Source: Bacteroidota bacterium
Lineage (GTDB): Bacteria; Bacteroidota; Bacteroidia; Sphingobacteriales; Sphingobacteriaceae
Length of the DNA stretch: 64,000 bases
Reading direction: 5' to 3'
Assembly: GCA_023450085.1 (NCBI GenBank)
Contig: JAEXHI010000035.1
Location: 1 to 64,000, forward strand
Position 1 is the first letter of the stretch. Each line of letters starts with the position of its first letter. The notes below the pieces were generated by a model. It was not told the DNA's origin, searched no databases, and saw only the letters and a list, made by a program, of their open reading frames with translations. A program made the position numbers and the translations under genes. Shown here one piece after another: positions 19,091 to 28,236 of the stretch.

Positions 19091-19483
19091 ATGAACTTGT
19101 TTAAAAAACTTTTTTTAATGGGGGTGTTATTGTGCTCGGCTTTGGTAAGTCGTAGCCAGATTTCCCTTGAGCCAGTTGCTCAAAGAGATTTATTGAATGA
19201 TGCTTGCGGAAAGAATGGTTCTTTGCCATTTTCGATACCAAGTTTAAATTCCAAAGAGGATGCTATTGCTTTGCGTAAATTAGGCTGTAACTATGCCATG
19301 GGACCTGTATTTCCGAAAGAAATTGCAGAGGAATTGAAGTCCCTTATGGAAGGGCCAACTGATCTGAGATTTTCGAAAAATTTGCGTTGTGATTTTTTGA
19401 ATCCTTTTGATTTAAAGTCCCTGTTTGATCAAAATGAACAACAAAAATTAAATACATTAATCAACGAGACTTTTCATAAGTAG
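19091..19483 (+). CDS. Small secreted protein of unknown function
   Basis: A 130-residue protein starting at ATG 19091, with a signal peptide (LFLMGVLLCSALVSRSQ) and a short mature domain holding two cysteines in the DACGKNG and KLGCNYAMGP segments and a third in RCDFLNP. An upstream TTG in the same frame would overlap the preceding gene and spoil the signal peptide. It closes the fecR-metalloprotease gene run and is followed by a good terminator. I do not recognise the family. Confidence 0.7.
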   Translation: MNLFKKLFLMGVLLCSALVSRSQISLEPVAQRDLLNDACGKNGSLPFSIPSLNSKEDAIALRKLGCNYAMGPVFPKEIAEELKSLMEGPTDLRFSKNLRCDFLNPFDLKSLFDQNEQQKLNTLINETFHK

Positions 19484-19552
19484 GCCAAGGAAACAGCAGG
19501 TATCGACTGGGAGGATCTTGTTACCTGCTCCTTGGCATTTAGGTTTAGATGT

Positions 19553-19582
19553 GGCCATGTCTGTTCCGGACATGGCCTTTTT
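19553..19582 (+). terminator. Rho-independent terminator of fecR-protease gene run
   Basis: A perfect 9-bp stem, GGCCATGTC (19553-19561) with GACATGGCC (19569-19577), has a 7-base loop and five T. Confidence 0.85.
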
Positions 19583-19628
19583 GCTGTTTAATGATTTAAG
19601 CTTAAATGTGGTTTTTATAAAAAAAAGC

Positions 19629-19790
19629 ACCTATGTGTCTATGTGGTTGTATTTTATTTTCAATTCTTAAAAAATCGAAATTCGTTTAAATGAACCACAT
19701 AGTCAAATAGTTTGTTTAATGATATTAACACAGCTTTAAGAATTATCAGCTATATTCTTAGAACAATACGTCTATGTGTCTATATGGTTA
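19629..19790. repeat. CTATGTGTCTATGTGGTT-type repeat remnants
   Basis: CTATGTGTCTATGTGGTT near 19631 is followed by its inverted partner AACCACATAG at 19693-19702 and a variant, TCTATGTGTCTATATGGTTA, at 19771-19790. Related phrases occur near 6642 and 51845. The rest of 19583-19836 holds nothing else I can name. Confidence 0.5.
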
Positions 19791-19836
19791 TATTTTCTGT
19801 TGATTTACAATTTCTAAAAGTGAGAAGTTGGCTGAA

Positions 19837-21957
19837 TTACTTCAATTTTCCTACGCCCATATTAAATAAGGTGAACGAAAGAATATCTGCCGCCTCTTCA
19901 ATGGTTTTGGAAACTGGTTTTCCTGCACCATGACCTGCATTGGTTTCAATACGAATAAGTACAGGATTATTACCTTTTTGTTTGGCCTGTAGCTCTGCCG
20001 CAAACTTAAAGCTATGTGCTGGAACCACTCGGTCATCATGGTCGCCAGTAGTAATCAATGTAGCAGGGTAGCTGGTACCTTCTTTCACATTATGTACTGG
20101 CGAATATTTTTGAAGATACTCAAACATTGCTTTGGAGTCTTGTGCCGTACCGTAATCATAAGCCCATCCTGCACCAGCAGTAAAGGTGTGGTAGCGTAAC
20201 ATGTCTAATACTCCTACCGCAGGAAGTGCCACTTTCATCAATTCTGGTCTTTGGGTCATGGTAGCTCCCACCAAAAGTCCACCGTTTGAACCACCACGAA
20301 TAGCTAAGTAATCAGATGAAGTATATTTTTGAGCGATCAGGTATTCTGCTGCTGCAATAAAATCATCAAACACGTTTTGTTTTTTCATTTGGGTACCATC
20401 GTCATGCCATTTCTTACCATACTCGCCGCCACCACGTAAATTTGGTACGGCATAAACACCGCCTTGTTCTAACCAAACCGCATTGGAAATGCTGAATGCT
20501 GGAGTAAGACTTACGTTAAAACCTCCGTATCCATAAAGAATGGTAGGGTTATTTCCATCTAACTTCAATCCTTTTTTGTAGGTAATGATCATCGGTACTT
20601 TGGTGCCATCTTTTGAGGTATAGAAAACCTGTTTGCTTTCATAGTCAGCACCATTGAAATCTACTTTTGGTTTTTGGTACTCGGCAGATTTTCCTTCTTT
20701 AGGTTCAAATGAGTAAATGGTGCCTGGAGTGATGTAATTGGTGAAGGAATAATATAAAGCTTTGTCTTCTCTTTTTCCACCAAAACCTCCCGCGGTTCCT
20801 AATCCTGGCAATTTAATTTCGCGTAGCATTTTGCCCTCGTAGTCATATTGTTTTACCTGTGAAACAGCATCTTTCATGTAATTGGCAAAAATATAACCAG
20901 AGCCGGTAGATACTGAAAGTACGTTTTCGGTTTCAGGAATAAAGTCTTTCCAGTTGGCCGATTTTGGATTTGTGGCATCAGCAGTTACTAGCTTTTGGTT
21001 TGGTGCTTTTAGGTTAGTTACGATATAGAGCTTGGTACCTACATTGTCTAAGATATAGCTATCACTGTCAAAATTATCCAAGATGTTCACAATCTTGCTA
21101 TCTGGCATGCTCAAGTCTTTAAAGTATAGCTCATTGCCCGAAGTAGAGTTTGAGGCAGAAATCACCAAATATCTATCATCTTCGGTTACGCTGGCACCTA
21201 CATATCTTCGTTTTTCATGCTGTCCAAAAATTACTTTGTCGTCTTTTTGGGCTGTGCCTAATTGATGAAAATATAATTTATGTTGGTCTGTTTTTGCCGA
21301 AAGTTGGCTGCCTTTTGGTTTGTCGTAGCTCGAATAGTAAAAGCCTTTGTTGCCAATCCATGCAATGCCACTAAATTTAACGTCTACTAATTCGGCTTCT
21401 AGCTTTTTCTTGTTTACCGCATCCATGATCACGATCTTATTCCAGTCGCTACCTGCTTCCGAAATCGCATAAGCTACCAAAGAACCGTCCTTAGAAAATT
21501 CAATGGTAGATAGGGAAGTGGTACCGTCTTTGGAGAAAGTGTTTGGATCAAGGAATACTTCCTCCTTGCCATCTTTATCTTTGCGGTACATTACCGATTG
21601 GTTTTGTAAACCATTGTTCTTAAAATAATAGGTATAGTTCCCCTCTTGTGAAGGCGCAGAAATTTTTTCGTAATTCCACAACTTTTCCAAGCGGTCTTTC
21701 ATTTCTTTACGGAAGGGGATTTTTTCCAGATAACCGAAAGTCACTTCATTTTCGGCTTTCACCCAAGCGGCAGTTTCGGCAGATTTATCATCTTCCAACC
21801 AACGATAAGGGTCGTTTACTTTGGTTCCAAAGTAGGTGTCAACAGTGTCGACTTTTTTTGTTTCGGGATATTTTAACACGATGGGTTCCTCTTTTACTTT
21901 TTCTTTACAGGATAACAGTACTGATACCGTAATAACGGTTAATAGTAATTTATTCAT
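19837..21957 (-). CDS. Prolyl oligopeptidase, S9A family, lipoprotein
   Basis: Serine peptidase of 706 residues that cuts short peptides after proline. An N-terminal lipoprotein signal (VLLSCKEK) tethers it to a membrane. A seven-bladed propeller (about 80-410) gates the alpha/beta-hydrolase domain. The triad is Ser557 in GGSNGGLL, Asp641 in GDHDDRVVP and His676 in NAGHGAG, the standard order for the family. It is convergent with the metalloprotease gene run, and both could act on the same peptides. It is separated from the next gene by a divergent promoter region. Confidence 0.93.
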   Translation of the reverse strand: MNKLLLTVITVSVLLSCKEKVKEEPIVLKYPETKKVDTVDTYFGTKVNDPYRWLEDDKSAETAAWVKAENEVTFGYLEKIPFRKEMKDRLEKLWNYEKISAPSQEGNYTYYFKNNGLQNQSVMYRKDKDGKEEVFLDPNTFSKDGTTSLSTIEFSKDGSLVAYAISEAGSDWNKIVIMDAVNKKKLEAELVDVKFSGIAWIGNKGFYYSSYDKPKGSQLSAKTDQHKLYFHQLGTAQKDDKVIFGQHEKRRYVGASVTEDDRYLVISASNSTSGNELYFKDLSMPDSKIVNILDNFDSDSYILDNVGTKLYIVTNLKAPNQKLVTADATNPKSANWKDFIPETENVLSVSTGSGYIFANYMKDAVSQVKQYDYEGKMLREIKLPGLGTAGGFGGKREDKALYYSFTNYITPGTIYSFEPKEGKSAEYQKPKVDFNGADYESKQVFYTSKDGTKVPMIITYKKGLKLDGNNPTILYGYGGFNVSLTPAFSISNAVWLEQGGVYAVPNLRGGGEYGKKWHDDGTQMKKQNVFDDFIAAAEYLIAQKYTSSDYLAIRGGSNGGLLVGATMTQRPELMKVALPAVGVLDMLRYHTFTAGAGWAYDYGTAQDSKAMFEYLQKYSPVHNVKEGTSYPATLITTGDHDDRVVPAHSFKFAAELQAKQKGNNPVLIRIETNAGHGAGKPVSKTIEEAADILSFTLFNMGVGKLK

Positions 21958-22057
21958 AAGGATTATATTTTAGGTTATTGCTAAGTTAACAAATCGGTGG
22001 TAATTAGTATAGCGCAAGCATGAGTAAGACCGGCAAGAAAAGAACTCCGCTCATTTT

Positions 22058-22091
22058 TTTGATTTGCTTTTGAGCCATTTTTTTACCTTTG
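22058..22091 (+). promoter_or_regulatory. Bacteroidota-type promoter of tdh
   Basis: The -7 box TACCTTTG (22084-22091) fits TAnnTTTG. TTTG candidates for the -33 box lie at 22058-22061 and 22063-22066. The ATG is 18 bp downstream. Confidence 0.6.
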
Positions 22092-22109
22092 TCAAACTTC
22101 AGTTTATTC

Positions 22110-23054
22110 ATGAAAGATAAGATATTAGTTTTAGGCTCAAATGGGCAGATAGGCACCGAGTTAGTGACGGCATTACGTGCTGGCTACGGAAGCAACAATG
22201 TGATTGCTTGCGATATTCGTCGCCCAGATTATGAAATCAAAAATGCTGGACCGTTCGAGTTTGTGAACGTTTTAGATAAAGATATTTTAAAGGCAATTTT
22301 TGAAAAATACCAACCTACACAAGTTTATTTGTTGGCCGCTTTGCTTTCGGCAACGGGCGAACAAAATCCAAAGCTAGCTTGGGATTTGAATATGAATGGT
22401 CTGTTGAACGTATTGGACTTTGCTTTGGCTTATAAAACGGCAAAGGTTTACTGGCCAAGTTCCATCGCTGTATTTGGCCCTAACTCACCAAAAGAGCAAA
22501 CACCACAATATTGTACCATGGATCCCAATACCATTTATGGGATTAGTAAATTGGCAGGTGAGCGTTGGTGTGAATATTATCACCAAAAATATGGTTTAGA
22601 TGTAAGAAGTATCCGTTATCCAGGCTTAATTAGTTGGAAAGCGGCACCAGGTGGTGGTACTACCGACTATGCAGTACATATTTTTCACGAAGCGCTGAAA
22701 AAAGGAAGTTATGCTTCATTTTTATCTGCCGAAACAGAATTGCCAATGATGTATATGGACGATGCTATCAGAGGAACCATTGAATTAATGGATGCACCTG
22801 CTGATCAATTGAGTATTCGTTCTAGCTATAACTTTGCTGGGGTGAGTTTTACACCTGAAGTATTGGCTGCGGAAATTAGAAAGCATATCCCTGATTTTAA
22901 GCTAACTTATGCCGAAAATGATCCGAGGCAACAAATTGCGGATAGCTGGCCAAAATCAATTGACGACAGTTATTCGAAAAAAGAGTGGGGCTGGAAGCCA
23001 GAGTTTGACTTGGCTAAAATGACTGCCGATATGTTAACGAACTTGAAAAAATAG
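22110..23054 (+). CDS. tdh: L-threonine 3-dehydrogenase, SDR type
   Basis: NAD-dependent enzyme of 314 residues that oxidises L-threonine to 2-amino-3-ketobutyrate. It has a Rossmann motif GSNGQIG near the N-terminus, the SDR tyrosine-lysine pair in YGISKLAGE, and the RYPGLISW, GGGTTDYAV and ADSWP segments seen in the UDP-galactose-epimerase-like threonine dehydrogenases of Flavobacterium and Cupriavidus. This is not the zinc-dependent E. coli type. The ATG at 22110 sits after a good -7 box; an in-frame TTG 21 bp earlier lies inside that box region and is unlikely. Kbl, the next step of threonine breakdown, is encoded at 46552. Confidence 0.9.
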   Translation: MKDKILVLGSNGQIGTELVTALRAGYGSNNVIACDIRRPDYEIKNAGPFEFVNVLDKDILKAIFEKYQPTQVYLLAALLSATGEQNPKLAWDLNMNGLLNVLDFALAYKTAKVYWPSSIAVFGPNSPKEQTPQYCTMDPNTIYGISKLAGERWCEYYHQKYGLDVRSIRYPGLISWKAAPGGGTTDYAVHIFHEALKKGSYASFLSAETELPMMYMDDAIRGTIELMDAPADQLSIRSSYNFAGVSFTPEVLAAEIRKHIPDFKLTYAENDPRQQIADSWPKSIDDSYSKKEWGWKPEFDLAKMTADMLTNLKK

Positions 23055-23242
23055 AAAAGTGTTTGGCGTATAGCGTTAGCGTTTAATTCGCTTTCTGCTC
23101 ATCGCTTAACTCAAAAAAATAAAAGATAAATTAAGGTATAGAGGGGTGAGGTATAAGATTTAGGGTTTAAGGCATAAGGCTTTTGTCTAACTCTAGTCCC
23201 TAAAAATTAACTACCAACCACTAACCACTAAGTACTAAAATA

Positions 23243-23971
23243 ATGGGAAGAGCATTCGAATTTAGAAAAGAAAGAAAATTTAAACGTTGGGCCAAGATGG
23301 CGGTTCAATTTACCCGTATTGGTAAGGATATTGTAATCGCGGTTAAAGATGGTGGTCCACATCCAGAAACCAACTCTCGTTTACGTACGGCTATCCAAAA
23401 TGCTAAAGCGGTAAACATGCCTAAAGATAGGGTAGATGCAGCGATCAAGCGTGCTTCTGATAAGTCGATGGCTAATTATGAGGAGATTGTTTATGAGGGC
23501 TATGCGCCACATGGTGTTGCGGTATTAATTGAAACAGCAACAGATAACACTAACCGTACGGTAGCTAACGTACGTAGTTACTTTAACAAAACCAATGGCT
23601 CTTTGGGGAAAACTGGTTCTTTGGACTTTGTTTTCAATAGAAAATCTATTTTTAGGTTTGCACCTACTGAAGACCTAGATTTGGAAGAACTGGAGTTTGA
23701 ATTAATTGATGCTGGTTTGGAAGAACTTTATGTAGAGGCTGACGAAGAAGGAAATGATATTGTAGTAGCACAAGGTGCTTTTGAGAACTTTGGTTCATTG
23801 CAAAAAGCATTGGAAGAGAAAGGTCTTGAGTTGAAGAGCTCTAAATTAGAGCGTATCGCTTTGTCTCACCATGAAGTAACCGAAGAGCAAGCTGCAGATG
23901 TATTGAAATTGATTGATAAGCTTGAAGAGGATGATGACGTTCAAGCGGTTTATCATAACATGGCTGAGTAA
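23243..23971 (+). CDS. YebC/TACO1-family protein
   Basis: Protein of 242 residues matching the full YebC length and start (MGRAFEFRKERKFKRWA), with the conserved PKDRVDAAIKRASDK and YEGYAPHGVAVLIE segments. Members were long annotated as DNA-binding regulators; more recent work links them to relief of ribosome stalling on proline-rich stretches. It stands alone with its own terminator. The 188-bp upstream gap shows AT-rich sequence with repeated AACTAACCAC-like phrases but no clear promoter. Confidence 0.9.
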   Translation: MGRAFEFRKERKFKRWAKMAVQFTRIGKDIVIAVKDGGPHPETNSRLRTAIQNAKAVNMPKDRVDAAIKRASDKSMANYEEIVYEGYAPHGVAVLIETATDNTNRTVANVRSYFNKTNGSLGKTGSLDFVFNRKSIFRFAPTEDLDLEELEFELIDAGLEELYVEADEEGNDIVVAQGAFENFGSLQKALEEKGLELKSSKLERIALSHHEVTEEQAADVLKLIDKLEEDDDVQAVYHNMAE

Positions 23972-23990
23972 GCTGATTTGAAAATTTTGA

Positions 23991-24026
23991 AGCCTCGCAG
24001 ATTTTTAGTTTCTGCGAGGCTTTTTT
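23991..24026 (+). terminator. Rho-independent terminator of yebC
   Basis: The 11-bp stem AGCCTCGCAGA (23991-24001) pairs with TCTGCGAGGCT (24011-24021), followed by T residues. Confidence 0.9.
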
Positions 24027-24037
24027 ATTGGTCTATT

Positions 24038-24070
24038 AAACCTCATAGGTTTTTAAAACCTATGAGGTTT
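24038..24070. repeat. AAACCTCxTAGGTTT palindrome
   Basis: A perfect 33-bp palindrome: AAACCTCATAGGTTTT, a central T, then the inverse arm. Sister elements are at 51061-51093 and 63135-63167. Confidence 0.85.
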
Positions 24071-24083
24071 GTCGTTTATAAGG

Positions 24084-24116
24084 AGACTTACGAAGTTTTA
24101 GAAACTTCGTAAGTCT
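24084..24116. repeat. AGACTTACGAAGTTT palindrome
   Basis: 15-bp arms AGACTTACGAAGTTT (24084-24098) and AAACTTCGTAAGTCT (24102-24116) flank a TAG loop. Related elements are at 25838-25920 (53-bp loop) and 40091-40123. Confidence 0.85.
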
Positions 24117-24154
24117 TGATGAAAAATTCAATTTACATCGCTATCGCATTTTCT

Positions 24155-24449
24155 TCATTTCGAACCCAAACTTTCGGGAGAGAACGATATGTTATAAAAG
24201 GTGCTAGATTTCTCACGATGTTCGAAATGACGGTGTCTGCTTTGAATTCTTAAGTCTCGATCTAGTAGTTGCCACCCTCTCTCCCTTTTAGGGAGAGATC
24301 CCGATTTATCGGGAGAGAGGGTTTTACTATAATATAAACCTCTCCCTAACCCTCTCCTTAGAAAGTAGAGGGAAATAGACAGTGCTATTAACTTCTTAGG
24401 TCTTGGGGGTTTGGACTTCGTAAACGAACAAGATTTCTAACCAAGTTTT
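24155..24449. repeat. Repeat cluster between yebC and the DUF1569 gene
   Basis: A GTCATTTCGA-type element (24155-24232) is followed by a second family of short inverted repeats built on CTCTCTCCC and GGGAGAGAG (24274-24372). A related fragment, CTCTCCTTGAAAAGGAGAGG, occurs near 51868. No gene is seen here. Confidence 0.55.
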
Positions 24450-24908
24450 TTACACCCTAAATTGTTTAAGGTGATGATCCAAATGCTTATAAAACATGTT
24501 ATTCCATTCATTATCGCTTAAAGGACCAAATGAATGGGAAAATTTACCATCAAAAATATAAGCACCTAATACTTGGGTTTCTCTGATATAATCAACCAAA
24601 CGTTTCCTTTCTGTTTCAAAATCTTTCTCGTTGCTGATTAAAAATGCAGGCGCAGTTTTTAAATTTTTAGCATAGGGTTTAGTGGATACGACCGCCTTCT
24701 TTATAAAGTTTTTTAAAATAAACGCCATAAAGAAACCTGGCTTTGGATGTTTATCGGTATACACCATTTCGTAAGGTACACAGCAATGTGCCAACATTTG
24801 GGCAACATCCATTTTACCCCATAAGGGTTGTGAACTTGGTGTTAATTTGTTGATCCTATCAATTACACCTTCCGCTACTTCTTTGGTAAATATATTAGGT
24901 AAATCCAT
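24450..24908 (-). CDS. DUF1569 protein, DinB-like fold
   Basis: Protein of 152 residues with the DinB-like four-helix layout. The candidate metal histidines are in MLAHCCVPYE and in the C-terminal HLDHHLKQF segment. DUF1569 proteins have no established reaction; related DinB members are thiol-dependent metal enzymes. It starts 24 bp after the end of the upstream esterase gene on the same strand and is probably the last gene of that transcript. Confidence 0.8.
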   Translation of the reverse strand: MDLPNIFTKEVAEGVIDRINKLTPSSQPLWGKMDVAQMLAHCCVPYEMVYTDKHPKPGFFMAFILKNFIKKAVVSTKPYAKNLKTAPAFLISNEKDFETERKRLVDYIRETQVLGAYIFDGKFSHSFGPLSDNEWNNMFYKHLDHHLKQFRV

Positions 24909-24932
24909 GTGCTAATTTTTTACGAAACTAGC

Positions 24933-25718
24933 TTATTTTTTGTGGGAAAGCAACCAAGGTAATAGTTGTGGTTCTGCAAAAGCACTGTCCCAACTATTAT
25001 GGTTAGCTTTTAGGTAAACGGTAAACTTTGGGGTATTGCCTAATTTCCTAAGCTCGCGATAAATGCCATATGAAAACTGAGGAGTAACCACATCGTCTAA
25101 ACCACCATGGAAAATCCATAACGGTACATGCTTGTACTTTTTAGCGTTAAGCACATTGTCGCCTCCACAAATGGCAAATGCTGCCGCAAAGGTATTGGGT
25201 TTTCTTCTTAAGATTTCAAAAGTTCCCATACCACCCATGGATAGACCACCTACATAAATTCTAGTAGGATCTACAAAGCTATTTTTAAAATAACTGTCGG
25301 TAAATTGAAGCACTAAGCTCATGGCTTTGGTAGGTTGGCCACCTTTTACAAAGGTGAAGAAACGCTTAGTGTTTACGGTATCAATTTCTACATTGGCCCA
25401 ATAGCTATTGGAAGCACATTGCGGAAAAATAGTAATTACCTCTTGGCTATTCCTGAAATTATCACTTAAAAAGAGCTTACCACCATTGGCTAATTGTTTT
25501 TCATTGTCGTTACCACTTTCCCCACGACCGTGTAAGAAAAGAATCACAGGGTACTTCTTTTGGCTGTTGAAGTTTTTAGGATAAAGTATGCGGTATTTCA
25601 AAGTGTCGCCATTGCTAACAAAAGTTTCTTTTTTGTATAAAGAAAGATCTTGCGCAAACGCAGTGATACTAAGGAAAAATAATAGGATGGCTATGCTTAT
25701 TCTTTTCATGTTATTCAA
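24933..25718 (-). CDS. Secreted esterase/phospholipase-like alpha/beta hydrolase
   Basis: Exported hydrolase of 261 residues, signal peptide ending AFAQ. The nucleophile is Ser160 in GGLSMGGMG, the acid is probably Asp208 or Asp209 in GGLDDVV, and the base is His240 in KANHNSWD. HGRGESG supplies the oxyanion hole. The layout is that of the PHB-depolymerase-like or predicted peptidase esterases often found in carbohydrate loci, where they remove acyl groups. An internal Met (residue 4) is an alternative start. It is 216 bp from the GH3 gene, with a repeat in the gap, so membership in the glucan operon is uncertain. Confidence 0.82.
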   Translation of the reverse strand: MNNMKRISIAILLFFLSITAFAQDLSLYKKETFVSNGDTLKYRILYPKNFNSQKKYPVILFLHGRGESGNDNEKQLANGGKLFLSDNFRNSQEVITIFPQCASNSYWANVEIDTVNTKRFFTFVKGGQPTKAMSLVLQFTDSYFKNSFVDPTRIYVGGLSMGGMGTFEILRRKPNTFAAAFAICGGDNVLNAKKYKHVPLWIFHGGLDDVVTPQFSYGIYRELRKLGNTPKFTVYLKANHNSWDSAFAEPQLLPWLLSHKK

Positions 25719-25740
25719 TTTACGTCATTATTCCTTTAGC

Positions 25741-25826
25741 GTCATTTCGACGAAGAATGAGGAGAAATCTAGCACCTTTATAGCATTTCGTTAGATTTCT
25801 CTCCCAAAAGTCGGGATCGAAATGAC
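25741..25826. repeat. GTCATTTCGA-ended inverted repeat
   Basis: Near-complete palindromic element: GTCATTTCGA at the left, inner arms GAGAAATCTA and TAGATTTCTC, and TCGAAATGAC at the right. Confidence 0.7.
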
Positions 25827-25837
25827 GGCATCTGCTT

Positions 25838-25920
25838 AGACTTACGAAGTTTTTAAACGGCGAAGCCCTCAACTTTTCCTTTAAAAACAACAAATAATTA
25901 AAGTTAAACTTCGTAAGTCT
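25838..25920. repeat. AGACTTACGAAGTTT palindrome with 53-bp loop
   Basis: The arms AGACTTACGAAGTTT (25838-25852) and AAACTTCGTAAGTCT (25906-25920) are the same 15-mers as at 24084-24116, but the 3-base loop is replaced by 53 bases. Confidence 0.75.
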
Positions 25921-25934
25921 TTAAAACGGTTAAA

Positions 25935-28226
25935 TTACTTCACTAATTTAAAATCAACCTCTTTTACATCTCTGGAGTTGGTACCAATAAAGGCCTTAAA
26001 ATCTCCTGCTTCAGAAACAAATTTAAGTTCACTGTTGTAGAATCTCAACATTTCCTCTGAAATGGTAAAGCTTACGTTTTTGGTTTCACCAGGTTGAAGG
26101 CTAATTTTTTGGAAGCCTTTCAATTCTTTGACTGGTCTTGTGCTAGTGCCTACCAAATCGCGGATATAAAGCTGTACTATTTCTTCTCCTGCACGTTTAC
26201 CGCTATTAGTTATTGTAGTGCTTACCGTTATTTTTTGACCAGGTTTAAAGCTGTTGTTGCTGATTTTAATATCACCATAGTTAAACGTAGTATAACTTAA
26301 ACCATAACCAAAAGGATATAAAGGCTCATTGCTGACATCTAAATAATTAGAAAGGAAACGGGTGAACCATTTATTGTTGCCCAGCGGACGACCTGTCATT
26401 TTATGTGCATAGTACAAAGGAATTTGACCAACGTTTTGAGGGAAAGTCATGGTGATTTTACCAGAAGGATTAGTATCACCAAACAATACATCGCCAATGG
26501 CATGAGCAGCCTCAACACCACCAAACCAAACGTTTAAAATAGCAGGTACGTTTTGTTGTTCCCAAGTTAAGGTCATTGGTCTGCCGGCAAATAAAACCAG
26601 TACTACGGGTTTACCAGTTTGTAGTAAAGCTGCCAATAATCTTCTTTGCGTATCCGGAATACCAATATCGGTACGACTTGAGCTTTCGCCACTCATTTCA
26701 GAAGCTTCACCTAATGCTGCCACTACTACATCTGCTTTTTCTGCTACCTTTACTGCTTCTGCAATAATTTCGCTTTCAGGACGGTTGTCTCTCGGGATAT
26801 CACGACCATGGGCAGTTCCCCAAATTTGTTGGTTAGGATCGCCAATAAGGTTTGAACCTAAAGCGTGCAATATTTTCACGTCTTTACCTGCTACCGTTGT
26901 TAAGCCTTCCAATAGGGTAGGGATACGGGCAAAATCGGCGTTTACGCTCCAAGTGCCAGGCATGTTTGATCTGGTATTAGCCAAAGGACCTACTAAAGCA
27001 ATGGTGCCTTTTTTCTGTAGTGGAAGCGTGTTATTCTCATTTTTCAGCAATACAAAAGTTTTGGTAGCCGTTTCACGGGCAAACTTTAAGTTGTCTGCAG
27101 TTAAAATTTCTTTCGCTGCTCTTTCTTCACTGCAATATTTGAATGGGTCATCGAACAAACCCAGCTTATATTTTGCTTCTAGAATTAAACGGCAAGCATT
27201 ATTGATTTGAGCAATGGTTACTTTACCTTCTTTTAAGGACTGGGCAAGAGTGGTTAAAAAACCTTCGCTCACCATATCCATATCTGTTCCCGCTTTTAAA
27301 GCTAAGCCCGATACTTGTTTTAAATCACCTAAACCATGAGGTACTAGTTCGCTCACACCGGTATAATCTGAAGCTACAAAGCCAGTAAAACCCCATTGTT
27401 TTCTCAGCAAGTCAGTTAATAGCCATTTGTTAGCGGTAGCAGGTATCCCGTTAATGTCGTTAAAAGAAACCATTACACTTCCTGCGCCGGCATCTATTGC
27501 GGCTTTGTATGGCGGGAGGTACTCGTTGTACATTCTGTCTAAGCTCATATCCGTGGTATTGTAATCTCTACCAGCTTCTGATGCGCCGTATAAAGCCAAG
27601 TGTTTTACACAGGCCATCATAGTATTTACCGCTTTAAGGTCGTTGCCTTGATAGCCTTTCACCATGGCTTTGGCAATCGCAGAACTTAAGAAAGGGTCCT
27701 CGCCATTTCCTTCGGCTACACGGCCCCAACGAGGATCGCGAGACAAATCAACCATAGGAGAGAAGGTCCAGTTTAATCCATCGGCAGTAGCCTCGGTAGC
27801 AGCCACTCGAGCTGTTTTTTCAATTAATGACATGTCCCAGCTAGCTGCTAAAGCCAAAGGGATTGGAAAAGTGGTTTTATAACCGTGAATCACGTCCTGT
27901 CCAAAAATCAAAGGGATTTTTAGTCGGCTACGCATGGCGATTTCCTGAGCCTTACGAATTTTTTGAGGGGTAGTTAAGCTGAAAATACCCCCAACATTTC
28001 CTTTGGCAATTTTTGATTCTACGCCAGTACTTACTGCTGCTCCCGTAGTTGCTTCGCCTCCGGTAACCAGGTTCAATTGTCCAATTTTTTCATCCACCGT
28101 CATTTTAGACATGAGGTTTTTGACAAACGCGTCCATTTTCTGTTTTTCAGTAGGAACTGTTTTTGCTTTTTGGGCAAAAGCAGGTAATGTTAAGGCTGCG
28201 GCAAATGCTATAATGATCTTCTTCAT
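25935..28226 (-). CDS. bglX: GH3 beta-glucosidase, BglX type
   Basis: Periplasmic glycosidase of 763 residues that releases glucose from short beta-glucans. A signal peptide (to about residue 19) is followed by the GH3 TIM-barrel with the nucleophile Asp287 in GFVASDYTG, then the second alpha/beta domain with the likely acid/base Glu514 in MSGESSSR, and a C-terminal fibronectin III-like domain (about 650-760). KHLALYG and the DPRWGR segment are typical of the family. It lies 10 bp after the GH144 gene upstream, so the two should be co-transcribed. With GH144 neighbours, sophoro-oligosaccharides are the likely substrate. Confidence 0.93.
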   Translation of the reverse strand: MKKIIIAFAAALTLPAFAQKAKTVPTEKQKMDAFVKNLMSKMTVDEKIGQLNLVTGGEATTGAAVSTGVESKIAKGNVGGIFSLTTPQKIRKAQEIAMRSRLKIPLIFGQDVIHGYKTTFPIPLALAASWDMSLIEKTARVAATEATADGLNWTFSPMVDLSRDPRWGRVAEGNGEDPFLSSAIAKAMVKGYQGNDLKAVNTMMACVKHLALYGASEAGRDYNTTDMSLDRMYNEYLPPYKAAIDAGAGSVMVSFNDINGIPATANKWLLTDLLRKQWGFTGFVASDYTGVSELVPHGLGDLKQVSGLALKAGTDMDMVSEGFLTTLAQSLKEGKVTIAQINNACRLILEAKYKLGLFDDPFKYCSEERAAKEILTADNLKFARETATKTFVLLKNENNTLPLQKKGTIALVGPLANTRSNMPGTWSVNADFARIPTLLEGLTTVAGKDVKILHALGSNLIGDPNQQIWGTAHGRDIPRDNRPESEIIAEAVKVAEKADVVVAALGEASEMSGESSSRTDIGIPDTQRRLLAALLQTGKPVVLVLFAGRPMTLTWEQQNVPAILNVWFGGVEAAHAIGDVLFGDTNPSGKITMTFPQNVGQIPLYYAHKMTGRPLGNNKWFTRFLSNYLDVSNEPLYPFGYGLSYTTFNYGDIKISNNSFKPGQKITVSTTITNSGKRAGEEIVQLYIRDLVGTSTRPVKELKGFQKISLQPGETKNVSFTISEEMLRFYNSELKFVSEAGDFKAFIGTNSRDVKEVDFKLVK

Positions 28227-28236
28227 GCTATAATCT

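Noticed and set aside
24038..24116. Palindrome cluster as a CRISPR-like array
   Set aside because: The repeats are self-complementary, differ from each other and lack regular unique spacers; no cas genes are present.
26785..27210. 141-codon plus-strand frame inside the GH3 gene
   Set aside because: Antisense to the conserved GH3 domain; no homology signal seen.
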